Shown: one piece after another, positions 1 through 8,778 of the stretch
Numbering within the stretch: the first letter of the stretch is position 1
Layout of the letters: each line of letters begins with the position of its first letter
NCBI RefSeq assembly: GCF_009846885.1
Contig: NZ_WUWM01000017.1
Location: 86,491-150,490, forward strand
Origin: Paenibacillus puerhi
Lineage (GTDB): Bacteria; Bacillota; Bacilli; Paenibacillales; NBRC-103111
Length of the DNA stretch: 64,000 nucleotides
Reading direction: 5' to 3'
Program-made: the position numbers and the translations under genes
The notes under the pieces: generated by a model
Seen by the model: the letters and a program-made list of their open reading frames with translations, nothing else
What the model was told of the DNA's origin: nothing
Databases searched by the model: none

Positions 1-486
1 CAGCTCGCGGAAAATACGGAACGCAATAGCCGGCTCCGTCGTCGTCCCGGACTTGGAGATCACATTCACGGAAATATCCTTGCCTTCGAGCTGCTGCAGC
101 AGATGCGTCACATAGGTGGAGCTGATATTTTGCCCGACGAAGTAAATTTCCGGAGTTTTGCGCTTGTCCTTAGGCAGCAGATTGTAGAAGCTGTGGGACA
201 GCATCTCGAGAGCTGCGCGCGCGCCCAGATAAGAGCCGCCGATCCCTACCACAACCAAAGCGTCCGAGCTCGCCTGAATGCGGCTCGCAGCGGCTTGAAT
301 CCGCGCGAACTCTTCCTTGTCGTAGTTCTCCGGGAGATCGATCCATCCCAGATAATCGCTGCCTGCGCCGGTTCCGTTATGGAGCTGCTCATGAGCGGCA
401 GCTACGGCTGCGGACAAATAATCTACCTCGTGTTTGCCTACAAAATCAAGCGCCTTGCTGTAATCGAATTGAAGCTTGGCTGTCAT
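1..486 (-). CDS. pgi: Glucose-6-phosphate isomerase, N-terminal part (runs off the left edge)
   Basis: Interconverts glucose-6-phosphate and fructose-6-phosphate in cytosolic glycolysis and gluconeogenesis. The visible 162 residues start [13 protein letters not shown] and contain [19 protein letters not shown], the sugar-phosphate binding loop of the Pgi family, then [10 protein letters not shown] and [15 protein letters not shown], which is the SIS-type phosphate-binding segment. The gene reads leftwards and its C-terminal two thirds lie outside the window. The ATG at 484-486 is preceded on the coding strand by GGAGG-like sequence. It is divergent from the PilZ-fused dehydrogenase. Identity is firm; completeness cannot be judged. 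Confidence 0.93.
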   Translation of the reverse strand, partial: MTAKLQFDYSKALDFVGKHEVDYLSAAVAAAHEQLHNGTGAGSDYLGWIDLPENYDKEEFARIQAAASRIQASSDALVVVGIGGSYLGARAALEMLSHSFYNLLPKDKRKTPEIYFVGQNISSTYVTHLLQQLEGKDISVNVISKSGTTTEPAIAFRIFREL

Positions 487-642
487 GCGTCTTCATTCCT
501 CCGATTCCGAACCTTAGGTTCTCTATGTAAGTTAAATCTTCGTAATTCCATATGCATAGCATACTTTATCTTGCTTCCGAAACGCAAGTGAACATTCACA
601 GGTATCTGCCAAAATGCTAGAATATTGGCAGGAGGGATCGCC

Positions 643-1902
643 ATGAAATCGATCGGATTTATCGGGCTCGGGACCATGGGCAAGCCTATGGCCGCGAACC
701 TGCTTCACAAAGGATTTGAAGTCATTGTGTATAACCGCACCGCAGGGAAAGCGGACGAGCTCGTCCGGCTTGGCGCGAAGGCCGCTGCAAGCCCTTCGGA
801 TGCAGCCCGCGAAGCCGATGTCATCGTGATGATGCTCAGCAAGGATGAAGTCGTGCTCGAAGCGGCGTTCGGCGAACATGGGATCGTACACGGCCTTCGA
901 CCTGGACTAACGGTAATCGACTGCAGCACCGTTTCCCCCGAAACCAGCCGCAGGCTGTACCACGAGTTCGCTTCTCACCTGGTTGATTTTCTCGATGCGC
1001 CGGTGACCGGGAGCAAGCCTGCCGCCGAAAGCGGCACTCTCGTATTCATGGTCGGCGGCGAAGAAGAGACGCTGGAACAGCAGCGCGACGTCTTCCAGGC
1101 CATGGGCAGCAAAATCGTGTACATGGGTCCTTCAGGCGCCGGCTCTTATACGAAGCTGGCCCACAATACGATGGTGGGCATCCATGCGCTTGCCCTGATG
1201 GAAGGGCTGTCCATCGCCGCCAAAGCCGGACTCGCCGCCGATCAGTTCCTTGAGGTCGTGAAGGCCGGCTCCGCCTCCAGCAAGCAAGCCGAGCTCAAGG
1301 GTCCGAAGATTCTGAGCCGCGACTTCAGCAATCAATTTTCCGTCCAGTGGATGCTGAAGGACCTGCTCCTCGCGGGACGCGCCGCACAGCAATTCCAATT
1401 GCCCGCTCCGATGCTGCACAGCGCCACCGATATTTTCCTGATGGCGCAGGCCAAAGGGCTCGGCGAGCAGGATCTCAGCGCGGTGATTCAATGCTACGAG
1501 GATTGGATGAAGCTGCAGGTCGGCGAAGCCCCACCCCCCCGGCGGGAGGAGGAAGTCCAAGCGGCGGAACGCCGCCGCAACGCTCGTCTGCAGCTCGATA
1601 TCCAGCTGCATATGTCGGTTTATCAGTGGGAGCAGGAGGGCTCCTTCTCAGGCCAACTTCTCGAGGGCAAGCTCGTCGATCTGTCCGAGAGCGGCATGCG
1701 CATCGTCAGCGGCTCTCCGCTTGCCAAGGATATGTTCATCGTGATCCACTTCCCGCGGGAATCCGGTCTGCCGCCGGTCACGGCGCGTATTATCCGGATC
1801 GATCAGGAAGGCGAACAGTTCCGTTACGGCTGCATGCTGTCCGGTCTGTCCCCACATGTGCGCCTGCAGATCGAAGAATATATCCGAATCAAGTCGGAGT
1901 AA
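643..1902 (+). CDS. 3-hydroxyisobutyrate dehydrogenase-like oxidoreductase fused to a C-terminal PilZ domain
   Basis: A 419-residue two-part protein. Residues 1-295 are a beta-hydroxyacid dehydrogenase (HIBADH/GlxR family): the Rossmann motif GLGTMG is at residues 8-13, the substrate loop DAPVTGSK near 119, and the catalytic-site segment GSYTKLAHN puts the expected Lys at about 171. Residues 305-419 form a PilZ domain, with an RRRNAR arginine motif (RxxxR) near 310-315 and DLSESG (DxSxxG) near 346-351. In the PilZ family these are the residues that bind c-di-GMP. The ATG at 643 is chosen over an upstream in-frame start because GGAGG sits at 631-635. The substrate of the enzyme half is unknown. 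The fusion suggests dehydrogenase activity or localisation sensed through c-di-GMP; that is inference. A diguanylate cyclase gene lies 2.7 kb to the right. Confidence 0.85.
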   Translation: MKSIGFIGLGTMGKPMAANLLHKGFEVIVYNRTAGKADELVRLGAKAAASPSDAAREADVIVMMLSKDEVVLEAAFGEHGIVHGLRPGLTVIDCSTVSPETSRRLYHEFASHLVDFLDAPVTGSKPAAESGTLVFMVGGEEETLEQQRDVFQAMGSKIVYMGPSGAGSYTKLAHNTMVGIHALALMEGLSIAAKAGLAADQFLEVVKAGSASSKQAELKGPKILSRDFSNQFSVQWMLKDLLLAGRAAQQFQLPAPMLHSATDIFLMAQAKGLGEQDLSAVIQCYEDWMKLQVGEAPPPRREEEVQAAERRRNARLQLDIQLHMSVYQWEQEGSFSGQLLEGKLVDLSESGMRIVSGSPLAKDMFIVIHFPRESGLPPVTARIIRIDQEGEQFRYGCMLSGLSPHVRLQIEEYIRIKSE

Positions 1903-1926
1903 ACGCCCCCTGCCTGTTGATAGCGG

Positions 1927-1978
1927 AAACCCCGCCCGGCTCCTTCTGTTTGCACAGACAAAAGAGCGGGCGGGGTTT
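1927..1978. terminator. Bidirectional intrinsic terminator
   Basis: Long hairpin with arms AAACCCCGCCCG and CGGGCGGGGTTT. It lies between the convergent dehydrogenase-PilZ gene and ppnP and can serve both directions. Confidence 0.75.
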
Positions 1979-2011
1979 GTCGGGATTTGGTTCAAGCAGC
2001 TATTCCGCGGC

Positions 2012-2329
2012 TTATTCGTGGATATACGAGCAAATATAATCCGTCGCCGTGAGGACCTCCAGCTTGAACTTTTCGCCCTTCGGCACGGTAAACTCTCCCG
2101 TACCTCTGATCTCCAGCCACTCGCTTGATCCAGGCAGCAGCACCTTCAGCTCGCCTGCCTGAATCTCCATAACTTCCTTAACATCCGTACCGAATTCATA
2201 CTCGCCCGGCAGCATGATGCCGAGCGTTTTTTTGGTACCGTCGGCGAATAGCACCGTACGGCTTGTTACTTTTCCGTCAAAATATATATTGGCCTTGGTC
2301 AGAACGCTTACTTGATCGAATTGGGACAT
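2012..2329 (-). CDS. ppnP: Pyrimidine/purine nucleoside phosphorylase (PpnP, DUF1255 cupin)
   Basis: A 105-residue single-domain cupin. The family phosphorolyses diverse nucleosides to the base and ribose-1-phosphate. Recognisable features are the N-terminal NIYFDGKVTSR and FADGTKKTLGIMLPGEYEF, then EVMEIQAGELKVLLPG and the C-terminal EFTVPKGEKFKLEV, in the order typical of PpnP. The length matches the family (about 95-105). The ATG lies 18 bp downstream of the tkt stop with an AAAGGAG site, so it is probably cotranscribed with transketolase. The pairing makes sense because ribose phosphate from nucleosides enters the pentose phosphate pathway; this functional link is inferred. Confidence 0.85.
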   Translation of the reverse strand: MSQFDQVSVLTKANIYFDGKVTSRTVLFADGTKKTLGIMLPGEYEFGTDVKEVMEIQAGELKVLLPGSSEWLEIRGTGEFTVPKGEKFKLEVLTATDYICSYIHE

Positions 2330-2347
2330 GCGGACTCGCTTCTCCTT

Positions 2348-4351
2348 TTACTTCAACAATTGTTTGACGCGGGCCACTACATTGTCTACCGTAAAGCCGT
2401 ATTCGCGGATCACAATAGGTCCTGGAGCCGAAGCGCCGAATTTGTCGATACCGAGCACGCTGCCCTGATCGCCGACATAGCGGTCCCAGCCAAATGGATG
2501 CCCCATCTCAACAGCGAGGCGAGCTTTTACCTCAGGCAGAATAACCAAATCCTTGTAGGCCTGATCCTGGCGGTCAAACAGCTCCCAGCTCGGCATGCTG
2601 ATCACGCGGGAAGCAATGCCTTCCTGGGCCAGCTTCTTGTGTGCTTCTACCGCCAGCTGCACCTCAGTGCCTGTAGCGATGATCTGCGCCTGCGGCTTGC
2701 CGTCCGCCGCATCGGCGATCACATACGCGCCGCGCTCCACTTCGCCTTGCACGGAGCCTGGCAGCGCAGCTGCCGCTTGACGGGAGAAGATCAGAGCGAC
2801 CGGACCTTTTTTGTTGGCTACCGCATAGCGCCATGCCCCGATGGTCTCCGTACCGTCAGCAGGACGGATCACCGTAACCCCTGGAATAACGCGAAGCGCC
2901 GCCAGCTGCTCGATCGGCTCATGCGTAGGGCCGTCTTCGCCGACGCCGATGCTGTCGTGCGTAAACACATAGATCGCAGGCACATCCATGATGGACGCCA
3001 GACGAATGGCTGGACGCAGGTAATCGGAGAATACGAAGAACGTGCCGCCGAACACCTTCAGCCCGCCATGCAGCAGCATACCGTTCACAGCCGCGCCCAT
3101 CCCGAACTCGCGCACGCCGTAGTAAATATTGCGTCCGCTGTAGTCCTTGGCTGTGAGTACGCCCAGACTCTTCATATGCGTCATCGTGGACGATTCCAGG
3201 TCCGCCGATCCGCCTACCAGCGAAGGCACCTGTTGAGCGATGGCATTCAGCACGATGCCCGAAGCCGTACGCGTGCCCTTGTCAGCCGGTACCTCTGCGG
3301 GAATCAAGGAATCCCAGCCCTCCGGCAGATCGCCGCTCAGAGCGGTTTCGAACTGTTTCGCCAGCTCCGGATGAGCCTCGCCGTAAGCCTTGACCAGCTT
3401 GTTCCAGGACTCGTAACGGTCGATATTGCGGCGCTTGATATCGGCAAAATGCGCTTGAACCGGCTCAGGTACAAAGAAATGCTGATTCTCATCCCAGCCG
3501 TATACCCGCTTCGTTAATACGATCTCGTCGATGCCGAGCGGAGAGCCGTGCGGACCTACACTACCGCCCTTGCCCGCTTTGTTCGGACTGCCGAAGCCAA
3601 TAACCGTCTTCACCTCGATCAGCGTCGGACGGAAATCCGCTTGCGCCTCGAGCACCGCTTGGTGGATCGCTTCAAGGTCATTGCCCTCTTCGACGCGAAG
3701 CACTTGCCAGCCGTATCCTTCGAAACGCTGCATGACGTTCTCGGAGAAGGACAGGTTCAGCTCGCCGTCCAGGGAAATATCATTGGAATCGTACAGCACG
3801 ATCAGCTTGCCCAGCTTCAAATGTCCGGCCAGGGAAGCGGCCTCGGAGGAAAGCCCCTCCATCAGATCGCCATCTCCGCAAATCGCATAAGTATAGTGGT
3901 CGATGATCGGGAAGTTGTCGCGGTTGTAGACGGCTCCCAGATGAGCCTCGGCCATGGCCATCCCTACCGCCATACCGAGTCCTTGTCCGAGCGGGCCGGT
4001 CGTCGCATCTACGCCGGGCGTATGTCCGACTTCAGGGTGTCCAGGCGTCTTGCTGCCCCATTGGCGGAAGTTTTTGAGCTCGTCCATCGAAAGATCGTAG
4101 CCGGATAGATGGAGCAGGCTGTATAACAGCATCGAGCCATGGCCCGCGGATAGCACGAAGCGGTCGCGGTTGACCCAGTTCGGAGCATCCGGATTGTGCT
4201 TCATCAGCTTGGCGAACAGCTCATAGCCCATCGGAGCGGCCCCCATCGGCATGCCCGGATGGCCGGATTTCGCTTTCTCTACGGCATCGATGGATAGCGT
4301 ACGGATCGTATCTACCGACAATTGGTCGATCGTTTTGTTAGACAACGTCAT
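2348..4351 (-). CDS. tkt: Transketolase
   Basis: Thiamine-diphosphate enzyme of the non-oxidative pentose phosphate pathway that transfers two-carbon units between sugar phosphates. The 667 residues match the family length. Visible motifs are [15 protein letters not shown] near the N-terminus, the ThDP/Mg motif GDGDLMEG with a downstream NDIS near 155-190, [15 protein letters not shown], and the pyrimidine-domain segment [15 protein letters not shown]. The start at 4351 has GGGAGG nine bases upstream. It is first in a probable two-gene unit with ppnP. Confidence 0.96.
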   Translation of the reverse strand: MTLSNKTIDQLSVDTIRTLSIDAVEKAKSGHPGMPMGAAPMGYELFAKLMKHNPDAPNWVNRDRFVLSAGHGSMLLYSLLHLSGYDLSMDELKNFRQWGSKTPGHPEVGHTPGVDATTGPLGQGLGMAVGMAMAEAHLGAVYNRDNFPIIDHYTYAICGDGDLMEGLSSEAASLAGHLKLGKLIVLYDSNDISLDGELNLSFSENVMQRFEGYGWQVLRVEEGNDLEAIHQAVLEAQADFRPTLIEVKTVIGFGSPNKAGKGGSVGPHGSPLGIDEIVLTKRVYGWDENQHFFVPEPVQAHFADIKRRNIDRYESWNKLVKAYGEAHPELAKQFETALSGDLPEGWDSLIPAEVPADKGTRTASGIVLNAIAQQVPSLVGGSADLESSTMTHMKSLGVLTAKDYSGRNIYYGVREFGMGAAVNGMLLHGGLKVFGGTFFVFSDYLRPAIRLASIMDVPAIYVFTHDSIGVGEDGPTHEPIEQLAALRVIPGVTVIRPADGTETIGAWRYAVANKKGPVALIFSRQAAAALPGSVQGEVERGAYVIADAADGKPQAQIIATGTEVQLAVEAHKKLAQEGIASRVISMPSWELFDRQDQAYKDLVILPEVKARLAVEMGHPFGWDRYVGDQGSVLGIDKFGASAPGPIVIREYGFTVDNVVARVKQLLK

Positions 4352-4622
4352 GAGTATCCTCCCAATTCATTCAATAGTGATGGTTGCTTCATTTTCCTAC
4401 TGCGAAGTGATAAAGCAGGCATTCCAAAATATCCTTTATTGTACCATTCTCTCATACAGTTTGCCATATCCAATCCATGCGCATGCTTCCGCACAAAAAT
4501 AATAAACAAACGCAAAGGATTTAGGACTTGCCTGTCGAATTAGAGAATTAGAACTAGGTTTGGGATATTTTCCAAGAAAACATGTGCCATTAGCACTAAA
4601 AATAAAGACGGGGAGTCGATCA

Positions 4623-5768
4623 ATGAATCACATGCTGCTAGAGCTGGCCAATACTCGCCAGACCTATCGTAAGATGCTTAATTTGTACTGGCTGACCATC
4701 CCGCTGACGGTCCTCCTGGAATTCGCGATCCAACGTCTGCTAGTTCAGGCAAGTCTGGCCGATATTCTGCCGTCGCTGATCGGGCAAATGCTCCTTCTAT
4801 CAGCGGCAACCGGGCTTGTCGATCTGCTTTACTGCCGCCGCAACCTACAGAGCGATTGGCTGCTCATCCTGATGGGGATTATCTATGCCTCCTCCATCAT
4901 CCTGATGAATCCTACGATCGGCATCGTGCCCGCCACCTTCATTTTTCCCATTTTGACATCCATCATGACCTTCAATAAGAAACGCATTGCCGGCGCATTC
5001 GCTCTCGTGCTGCTCTGCTTCGCCCTTCTGTATCTCTTCAGTCCCTCGCTGCGCTTGACAATGCAGCCCATTCATATGATCGGAATCCTGTTCCTGTACA
5101 CGGGCGCAGCGGCCATTGCCCTGTCCATGGCGGCCAGCGGCATTGAATTGCTGAACAATCTCAAGCACGCTACAGAAGCCAAGCAGGAGCTGCTGGTCAA
5201 AACCATCATTATGGATACGCTCTCCAAGATGGATGCGCTTACCGATCTGTACAATCACAAAACCTTCCATGAATATCTCGAGAAGCTAATCGAACAAAAC
5301 GAGCTTAATGAGCTGTCTCTGCAGCTGGCCATTCTCGATATCGACAACTTCAAGCGTATCAATGATACCTACGGCCATTGGGTCGGCGATATCATCCTTG
5401 TGCGCGTAGCCGCCATTATTAAGGAAACCGTGACGCCGAATGATTTCGTGGCTCGTTACGGAGGCGAGGAGTTTGCCGTTATCTTCACGGAGAAAACGCT
5501 TGAGGAGGCTTACCGGCTATCCGAGCTCATCCGCCAGCGGCTGTTCATGACCGCCCATCCCGAGCTTGACTCCAAGTCGGCCACCATCAGCATCGGACTT
5601 CAGGAATATCGAAAAGGAAAAGGGAAAGAAGCGCTCTTTAAGGGCGCGGATGCCTCCCTCTATGCGGCCAAGCGTTCCGGCAAAAATAAAACGGTCATTC
5701 ACTCCATTCCGGGGGAATCTGCTTTGTCATCCACCCGGAGCTTCCTGGCTCAGGAGGCCGCCGAGTAG
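4623..5768 (+). CDS. Membrane-anchored diguanylate cyclase (GGDEF)
   Basis: A 381-residue protein with about five to six hydrophobic segments in residues 20-175, followed by a GGDEF domain (about 200-360). The active-site motif is GGEEF at 280-284 within ARYGGEEFAVIF, with LTDLYNHKTF and DIDNFKRINDTYGH as the usual flanking motifs. It is therefore predicted to make c-di-GMP from two GTP. The allosteric I-site expected as RxxD just upstream reads TPND, so product inhibition through this site is probably absent. The ATG at 4623 is preferred to an upstream TTG because of a GGGGAG box at about 4610. The nearby PilZ protein is a possible effector. Confidence 0.88.
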   Translation: MNHMLLELANTRQTYRKMLNLYWLTIPLTVLLEFAIQRLLVQASLADILPSLIGQMLLLSAATGLVDLLYCRRNLQSDWLLILMGIIYASSIILMNPTIGIVPATFIFPILTSIMTFNKKRIAGAFALVLLCFALLYLFSPSLRLTMQPIHMIGILFLYTGAAAIALSMAASGIELLNNLKHATEAKQELLVKTIIMDTLSKMDALTDLYNHKTFHEYLEKLIEQNELNELSLQLAILDIDNFKRINDTYGHWVGDIILVRVAAIIKETVTPNDFVARYGGEEFAVIFTEKTLEEAYRLSELIRQRLFMTAHPELDSKSATISIGLQEYRKGKGKEALFKGADASLYAAKRSGKNKTVIHSIPGESALSSTRSFLAQEAAE

Positions 5769-5813
5769 GTAAACGCTTCAGGCCGGAGCGTCCCGAAGGG
5801 AAAGGAAATTCTC

Positions 5814-5853
5814 AAAAGGCCCCTTTCTTCCCGATGGAAAGAGAGGGGCCTTT
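5814..5853. terminator. Bidirectional intrinsic terminator
   Basis: AAAGGCCCC and GGGGCCTTT arms with an extended CTTTCTT/AAAGAGAG stem. It lies between the convergent diguanylate cyclase gene and purU. Confidence 0.8.
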
Positions 5854-5882
5854 GCTGTCCTCTGCGAGAGGTCGCCGGTTAA

Positions 5883-6779
5883 CTAGTTAAATACAACCGT
5901 CTTGTTCTGATGGACGATCACGCGATCCTCCACATGCCAGTTGACCGCCTTGGCCAGCACGGTCCGCTCAATATGCCGCCCGATCCGCTTCAGGTCGTCT
6001 ACATGATCGCGATGGCTGACGCGCTGAACGTCCTGCTCGATGATCGGTCCGCCGTCGAGCTCCTCCGTCACGTAATGCGCGGTGGCACCGATGATCTTCA
6101 CCCCGCGATTATGCGCTTGAGCATAGGGCTTGCCGCCCACGAATGCGGGCAGGAAGGAGTGATGGATGTTGATGATCCGGTTAGGGAAATGCTCGATGAA
6201 CTTCGGTGAGATGATCTGCATATACCGCGCCAAAATAATCGCATCCACGTTATCCCCCACCAGCTCCAGCTGGCGTCGCTCCGCCTCGGCTTTCGTGTCC
6301 GCCGTAACCGGAATGTGATGGTATGGAATGCCGAGCGCCTCAACAAGCTCCCGCATCTCGTTATGATTGCTGATCACCATCGCGATATCCGCATCCAGAT
6401 CGCCCGACTGCCAGTGCCACAGCAGCTCAAGCAGGCAGTGGTCCTCCTTGGAGACGAAGATCGCCAGGCGCTTCTTGCGGCTGGCGCGCGTAATGCTCCA
6501 CTCCATCGAGAACTGTTCGGCTATCTTCGCGAAGTCCGCCTTCAGCTGCTGACGGCGGGCGTCGAGATTCTCGAGATCGAACTCGATGCGAATGAAAAAC
6601 AAGCCGCCTTCGGAAGGCTCCATCGTATACTGATCGGACTGAATGATATTCGCGCCGTAGTCAAACAAAAACCGCGAAACCGTGGCGACGATCCCCGGCT
6701 GGTCGGGACATGAGACAAGCATCCGCGCACGATTGATCAGGGAATTGCTTTTAGTTTTAGTGATTTTGTTGGGAACCAT
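5883..6779 (-). CDS. purU: Formyltetrahydrofolate deformylase
   Basis: Hydrolyses 10-formyl-tetrahydrofolate to formate and tetrahydrofolate, balancing one-carbon pools. The 298 residues show an N-terminal ACT domain (RMLVSCPDQPGIVATVSRFL, residues 18-37) and a C-terminal formyltransferase fold. The catalytic elements Asn (VISNHNEM), His (INIHHSFLPAF) and Asp (ELDGGPIIEQDV) are in order. Endonuclease IV lies upstream on the same strand with a 112-bp gap. The first dozen residues are family-variable, so a slightly later start is possible. Confidence 0.93.
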   Translation of the reverse strand: MVPNKITKTKSNSLINRARMLVSCPDQPGIVATVSRFLFDYGANIIQSDQYTMEPSEGGLFFIRIEFDLENLDARRQQLKADFAKIAEQFSMEWSITRASRKKRLAIFVSKEDHCLLELLWHWQSGDLDADIAMVISNHNEMRELVEALGIPYHHIPVTADTKAEAERRQLELVGDNVDAIILARYMQIISPKFIEHFPNRIINIHHSFLPAFVGGKPYAQAHNRGVKIIGATAHYVTEELDGGPIIEQDVQRVSHRDHVDDLKRIGRHIERTVLAKAVNWHVEDRVIVHQNKTVVFN

Positions 6780-6891
6780 GTAGCTACACTTCTCCTTTAT
6801 CCGACACCTCTATGGCCGTTCGCTTCTATACCTGCATCCCGTTGCTTGCTCCGTTTACGAACAGGCGGGACAACCCGCTGCAACAGGCAAT

Positions 6892-8019
6892 TTAGACCGC
6901 GGCAAACACATGCTCGCCGGCGAACCAGGCGGTCAAACGATGGTTCACCTGCTCCTCGCTCAGATGAGGAAACAGATCCTCGGCGGCGATCAGGTCATAC
7001 AGCCGTTCCATCGGCTCGCGCCCGTCAGCCTTCTTCGCCTTCGGATCGCTCTTGAGCAGCTCCCACGTCGTCAGTACAAACGCCCGGGGGTCCAGTTCCT
7101 GCTTCTTGAAGAAATGCGACAGCTTCTCTACGTCGGTGAGGAAGCCTTCCCCGAAGCGCTGCTGCGCCTTGTCCCCAAGCAGCGCGATCTCCACTTCATA
7201 CATCGGCCGCTGCGACGTCGATTCCTTGCCGATCCAGGGCGTTTCCAGAATAAACGGAAGATGCTGCAGCTTCTCGTGGTGGACCAGGTTGTACATGGTC
7301 TTGAAGCCGAGCCAGCCCGCTCCGATAGGAGCATGGCGGTCCTTCGCTCCACCCCGCGGGTTCTTGCTGTCATTCAAGTGAACGACAGCCAGCCGGTTCA
7401 AGCCTACGGTACGGTCGAACTGCTCCAATACGCCGTCCAGATCGTTTACGATGTCATAACCGGCATCATGGATATGGCAGGTATCCAGACAAACCGTCAG
7501 CTTGTCGTTGCGCCCGACCTTCTCGATAATGGCGGCGAGCTCCTCGAAGCTGCGCCCGATTTCCGTGCCCTTGCCTGCCATCGTCTCCAGCGCGATATGA
7601 ACATTCGTATCCTTTACGCCTTCAAGCACCTCATTGAGTCCCTCGGCAATGCGGTTGATGCCGAACTCGGCATCCTTATCCGTATAAGCGCCCGGATGGA
7701 GCACAATCTGCTTAACGCCGAGATAGTCCGTGCGCCGGATCTCATCCTGCAGGAAGCGAACCGCCAGCTCGTACGTATCCTCTTTATAGGAACCTAGATT
7801 GATAATGTACGGAGCATGCACGATAATCTCGCCGATCCCATGCTCCTCCATGACCGCCTTACCCTCATCGATGTATTGGTCGGCGATCGGCTTGCGCCGT
7901 GTATTCTGCGGTGCGCCGGTATAGATCATGAACGTACCTGAGCCGTAACTGACGGCTTCATTAGCTGCATTCAGCAGCCCTTTATCTGAAAACGATACAT
8001 GTGAGCCAATTTTGACCAT
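6892..8019 (-). CDS. nfo: Endonuclease IV (AP endonuclease) with a C-terminal extension
   Basis: Zinc-dependent apurinic/apyrimidinic endonuclease of base excision repair. The first 285 or so residues show the metal-ligand motifs in order: [50 protein letters not shown] with [13 protein letters not shown], and FILETP. The protein is 375 residues, against about 285-300 for the usual enzyme. The extra 75-90 residues (from about [16 protein letters not shown]) are basic and helical in appearance. The ATG at 8017-8019 has AAGGA upstream and is preferred to a GTG twelve bases earlier. It is divergent from the DUF2621 gene. Confidence 0.9.
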   Translation of the reverse strand: MVKIGSHVSFSDKGLLNAANEAVSYGSGTFMIYTGAPQNTRRKPIADQYIDEGKAVMEEHGIGEIIVHAPYIINLGSYKEDTYELAVRFLQDEIRRTDYLGVKQIVLHPGAYTDKDAEFGINRIAEGLNEVLEGVKDTNVHIALETMAGKGTEIGRSFEELAAIIEKVGRNDKLTVCLDTCHIHDAGYDIVNDLDGVLEQFDRTVGLNRLAVVHLNDSKNPRGGAKDRHAPIGAGWLGFKTMYNLVHHEKLQHLPFILETPWIGKESTSQRPMYEVEIALLGDKAQQRFGEGFLTDVEKLSHFFKKQELDPRAFVLTTWELLKSDPKAKKADGREPMERLYDLIAAEDLFPHLSEEQVNHRLTAWFAGEHVFAAV

Positions 8020-8171
8020 GTCGTCCTTCACTCCCTTAACAGGTATTTCGTGCGCAGCTTCCTATAGTTTACTAGGAAAGCTGCAAGAAATCTAGAAAAG
8101 GAATTTCCCTTTTCCTTTCATGCATTTTCCTAACAACCAAATTGAGGTATAATGAGGGCGAGGTGACCAAT

Positions 8172-8624
8172 GTGATACCATACCTGAGCAGCAGCGCCCC
8201 GCCTCCGGGGTTTATGTGGTTTATTCTTTTTTGGGTTTTCGTACTGCTCTTCTCCATGTCGGTAGGCGGCTACTTTATGTTCCGCAAGTTCTTCAAGGTA
8301 CTGCCCATGGCAGACGGCAAGTCCAAGCTGGACTGGCAAAACCATTATGTGGAGGCTTCCCGGCACCTGTGGACCGATGAAGCCAAGGCGTTCCTGGATG
8401 TGCTCGTCGAGCCGGTTCCCACGCCGTTCCGGGATATTGCCAAGCATTCCATCGCGGCCCGCATCGGCCAGCTCGCGCTTGAGGAGAAGGCCCCTGCCGT
8501 GACGCAGGATCTCTGCATTAAGGGATATATTCTGGCGACTCCGAAGCGGGACTACAAGAGCTTGATCGTCTACCTAGACAAGAAGCAAATCGATTATACG
8601 CAATACAAGCATCTTTTGAACTAA
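8172..8624 (+). CDS. DUF2621 membrane protein (YneK-like)
   Basis: A 150-residue protein with one strong N-terminal transmembrane helix (about 15-40, WFILFWVFVLLFSMSVGG) followed by a soluble domain containing LDWQNHYVEASRHLWTDEAKAFLDVLVEPVPTPFRDIAKHSIA split over two helices. The pattern fits the DUF2621 family of Bacillales (B. subtilis YneK), whose function is unknown. The GTG start at 8172 follows GAGGTGA with six bases between; no ATG start is plausible. A TATAAT box around 8147 lacks a clear -35 partner. Confidence 0.7.
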   Translation: MIPYLSSSAPPPGFMWFILFWVFVLLFSMSVGGYFMFRKFFKVLPMADGKSKLDWQNHYVEASRHLWTDEAKAFLDVLVEPVPTPFRDIAKHSIAARIGQLALEEKAPAVTQDLCIKGYILATPKRDYKSLIVYLDKKQIDYTQYKHLLN

Positions 8625-8723
8625 CGGCAAAGTCCTGTTCTGCAGCTGGATGATCCAGCAGCATGCCGTTGCCGTACCCGGCCGCTAACGGATTACCGCT
8701 GGCAGCCGAGCCGGCTGGAGAGC

Positions 8724-8763
8724 AAAAGGCTTCCCTTCCGCTTTACGGGTTGGGAAGCCTTTC
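8724..8763. terminator. Bidirectional intrinsic terminator
   Basis: AAAGGCTTCCC and GGGAAGCCTTT arms flanked by A and T runs. It lies between the convergent DUF2621 and SLH genes. Confidence 0.85.
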
Positions 8764-8778
8764 TTCGTGTACGGCCCT

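Noticed and set aside
2312..3517. A 401-codon open frame antisense to transketolase
   Set aside because: It is fully inside tkt with no family resemblance and no start site.
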